From assembly GCF_008369915.1 (NCBI RefSeq), contig NZ_VSRN01000001.1:4212501-4276500 (forward strand): a stretch of 64,000 nt of DNA, read 5' to 3'. How positions within the stretch are numbered: position 1 is the first letter of the stretch; the number at the start of each line of letters is the position of its first letter. The notes beneath the pieces were generated by a model. It searched no databases, was not told the DNA's origin, and was given only the letters and a program-made list of their open reading frames with translations. A program made the position numbers and the translations under genes. This stretch comes from Dyadobacter sp. UC 10 (GTDB lineage: Bacteria > Bacteroidota > Bacteroidia > Cytophagales > Spirosomataceae). Of the stretch, positions 63,182 to 64,000 are shown piece after piece.

Positions 63182-63433
63182 ATGAATGCTTTAAAGAAAT
63201 TTCTGGGTTTGGTCTGGATGTTGTTGGGACCTGTAATTATCCTCTTTTTATTTATGCAGGCAGCCGATAAGATTGGTCTGGCAGCAGAGGGAATAGACCG
63301 TACGAACACTACTTTGCAGTGGTCTATCATCATATTGATTTTTATTCCGATTTGCGCAGGACTGGTGATTTTCGGTTATTACGCCTGGAAAGGCGAGTAC
63401 GAACACTTGCCGGAAAGTTCATCGGAATTGTAG
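63182..63433 (+). CDS. Small two-helix membrane protein (DUF6814-like)
   Basis: 83 residues with two hydrophobic segments (~8-27 and ~47-68) and the ending YYAWKGEYEHLPESSSE. Small proteins of this layout follow MHS-type transporter genes in Bacteroidota. Possibly an accessory subunit of the adjacent MFS transporter. The thiolase ATG lies 4 bases after its stop. Confidence 0.68.
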   Translation: MNALKKFLGLVWMLLGPVIILFLFMQAADKIGLAAEGIDRTNTTLQWSIIILIFIPICAGLVIFGYYAWKGEYEHLPESSSEL

Positions 63434-63437
63434 TCAC

Positions 63438-64000
63438 ATGAAAGAAGAAGTATATATCCTGTCTGCGGCGCGTACACCAATCGGCAGTTTCGGCGGCAGT
63501 CTGGCTTCCATACACCCGGCCAGGCTCGGCGCCACTGCGATCCAGGGCGCACTGGCGAAATCTGGTTTGGAAGCGGGGCAGGTGGAAGAAGTATTGATGG
63601 GCAATGTAGTGTCTGCCAATTTAGGCCAGGCACCTGCACGTCAGGCGGCAATTTACGCGGGCCTGCCTACCGGTGTAATCTGCACGACGGTCAATAAAGT
63701 GTGCGCTTCGGGTATGAAAGCGACCGTTTTCGGTGCGCAATCGATTCAACTGGGCGACGCGCAGGTGGTTGTGACGGGCGGGATGGAAAGTATGTCGCAG
63801 ATTCCGTATTATTTACCCAAAGCAAGAAACGGATACGGATATGGTCACGGCGAGATCATCGACGGGCTATTAAAGGACGGCTTGACCGACGTTTACGACC
63901 AGATCGGGATGGGGCTATGCGGCGACCGCACAGCTGCGAGATATGAGATCAGCCGGGAAGAGCAGGATGAATTCGCTATTTTATCTTACAAACGAAGCGC
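63438..64000 (+). CDS. Acetyl-CoA C-acyltransferase (thiolase), N-terminal part
   Basis: The first ~187 codons, running off the window end. A thiolase II signature is clear: YILSAARTPIGSFGG at the N-terminus, the acyl-binding Cys 89 in NKVCASGMK, and TGGMESMSQIPYYLPKAR. It catalyses thiolytic cleavage of 3-ketoacyl-CoA or condensation of two acetyl-CoA. The His/Cys C-terminal active site is outside the window. It is likely cotranscribed with the upstream transporter pair. Confidence 0.94.
   Translation, partial: MKEEVYILSAARTPIGSFGGSLASIHPARLGATAIQGALAKSGLEAGQVEEVLMGNVVSANLGQAPARQAAIYAGLPTGVICTTVNKVCASGMKATVFGAQSIQLGDAQVVVTGGMESMSQIPYYLPKARNGYGYGHGEIIDGLLKDGLTDVYDQIGMGLCGDRTAARYEISREEQDEFAILSYKRS

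Noticed and set aside
1..64000. rRNA, tRNA and riboswitch genes
   Set aside because: No conserved rRNA blocks, cloverleaf with CCA-type stem, or known aptamer cores were found by eye. A covariance-model scan could still reveal small RNAs.

Overview
The window looks like chromosomal DNA of a Bacteroidota bacterium of the order Cytophagales, most likely Dyadobacter or a close relative (Spirosomataceae). This rests on a SusC/SusD pair with a FecR anti-sigma factor and an ECF sigma factor, type IX secretion C-terminal domains, bshA (bacillithiol), a 947-residue CarB, a DUF4834 protein, PQQ-type sugar dehydrogenases with cytochrome c, and TAnnTTTG-type -7 promoter elements. No rRNA, tRNA, CRISPR array, transposase or phage gene was recognised. 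Names come from reading translated sequence; no database search was possible.

Layout. 1-29 kb is mostly housekeeping: the start of a GMC oxidoreductase and its subunit 3, a LuxE-like acyltransferase, a histidine kinase, hemA, an MsbA-type ABC exporter, a DEAD-box-type helicase, a GT39-like membrane protein, a porin-like barrel, purN with an EamA transporter, a UbiA prenyltransferase, bshA, a giant T9SS cargo protein, carB, a BamA-like barrel and a thioredoxin-like protein. At 28.1-33.9 kb the genes nuoC, nuoB and nuoA lie on the minus strand, but nuoA is separated from nuoB by a block of about 4 kb. That block is mostly on the opposite strand and carries an outer-membrane-type protein, an XRE regulator (minus strand), a frameshifted C10 (streptopain-type) protease and three lipocalin-like lipoproteins. 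An AAA/DUF4143 ATPase, a MoeB-rhodanese protein, a GNAT acetyltransferase and an OafA-SGNH acyltransferase follow.

38.9-60.9 kb is a large minus-strand nutrient locus: ECF sigma, FecR, SusC, SusD, an exported RraA-like protein, an exported RidA, two PQQ-type dehydrogenases, a cytochrome c, an exported amidohydrolase, a Tat-exported SelA-type PLP enzyme, an exported lactonase and a CBM9-like protein. Sigma and FecR, normally neighbours, are separated by a second opposite-strand block (46.5-50.9 kb) with three tandem carboxypeptidase-regulatory-like lipoproteins and a broken T9SS-exported lipase. The window ends with an acidic protein, an MHS-type MFS transporter with a small membrane partner, and the start of a thiolase.

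How it fits together. The 39-61 kb locus reads as sensing and uptake (SusCD/FecR/sigma) coupled to oxidation, deamidation/deamination and lactone hydrolysis outside the cytoplasm. Almost every enzyme in it, including families that are normally cytosolic, has an export signal. The two opposite-strand blocks contain all the gene-breaking lesions I found and look like recently gained or decaying accessory islands placed inside conserved operons.
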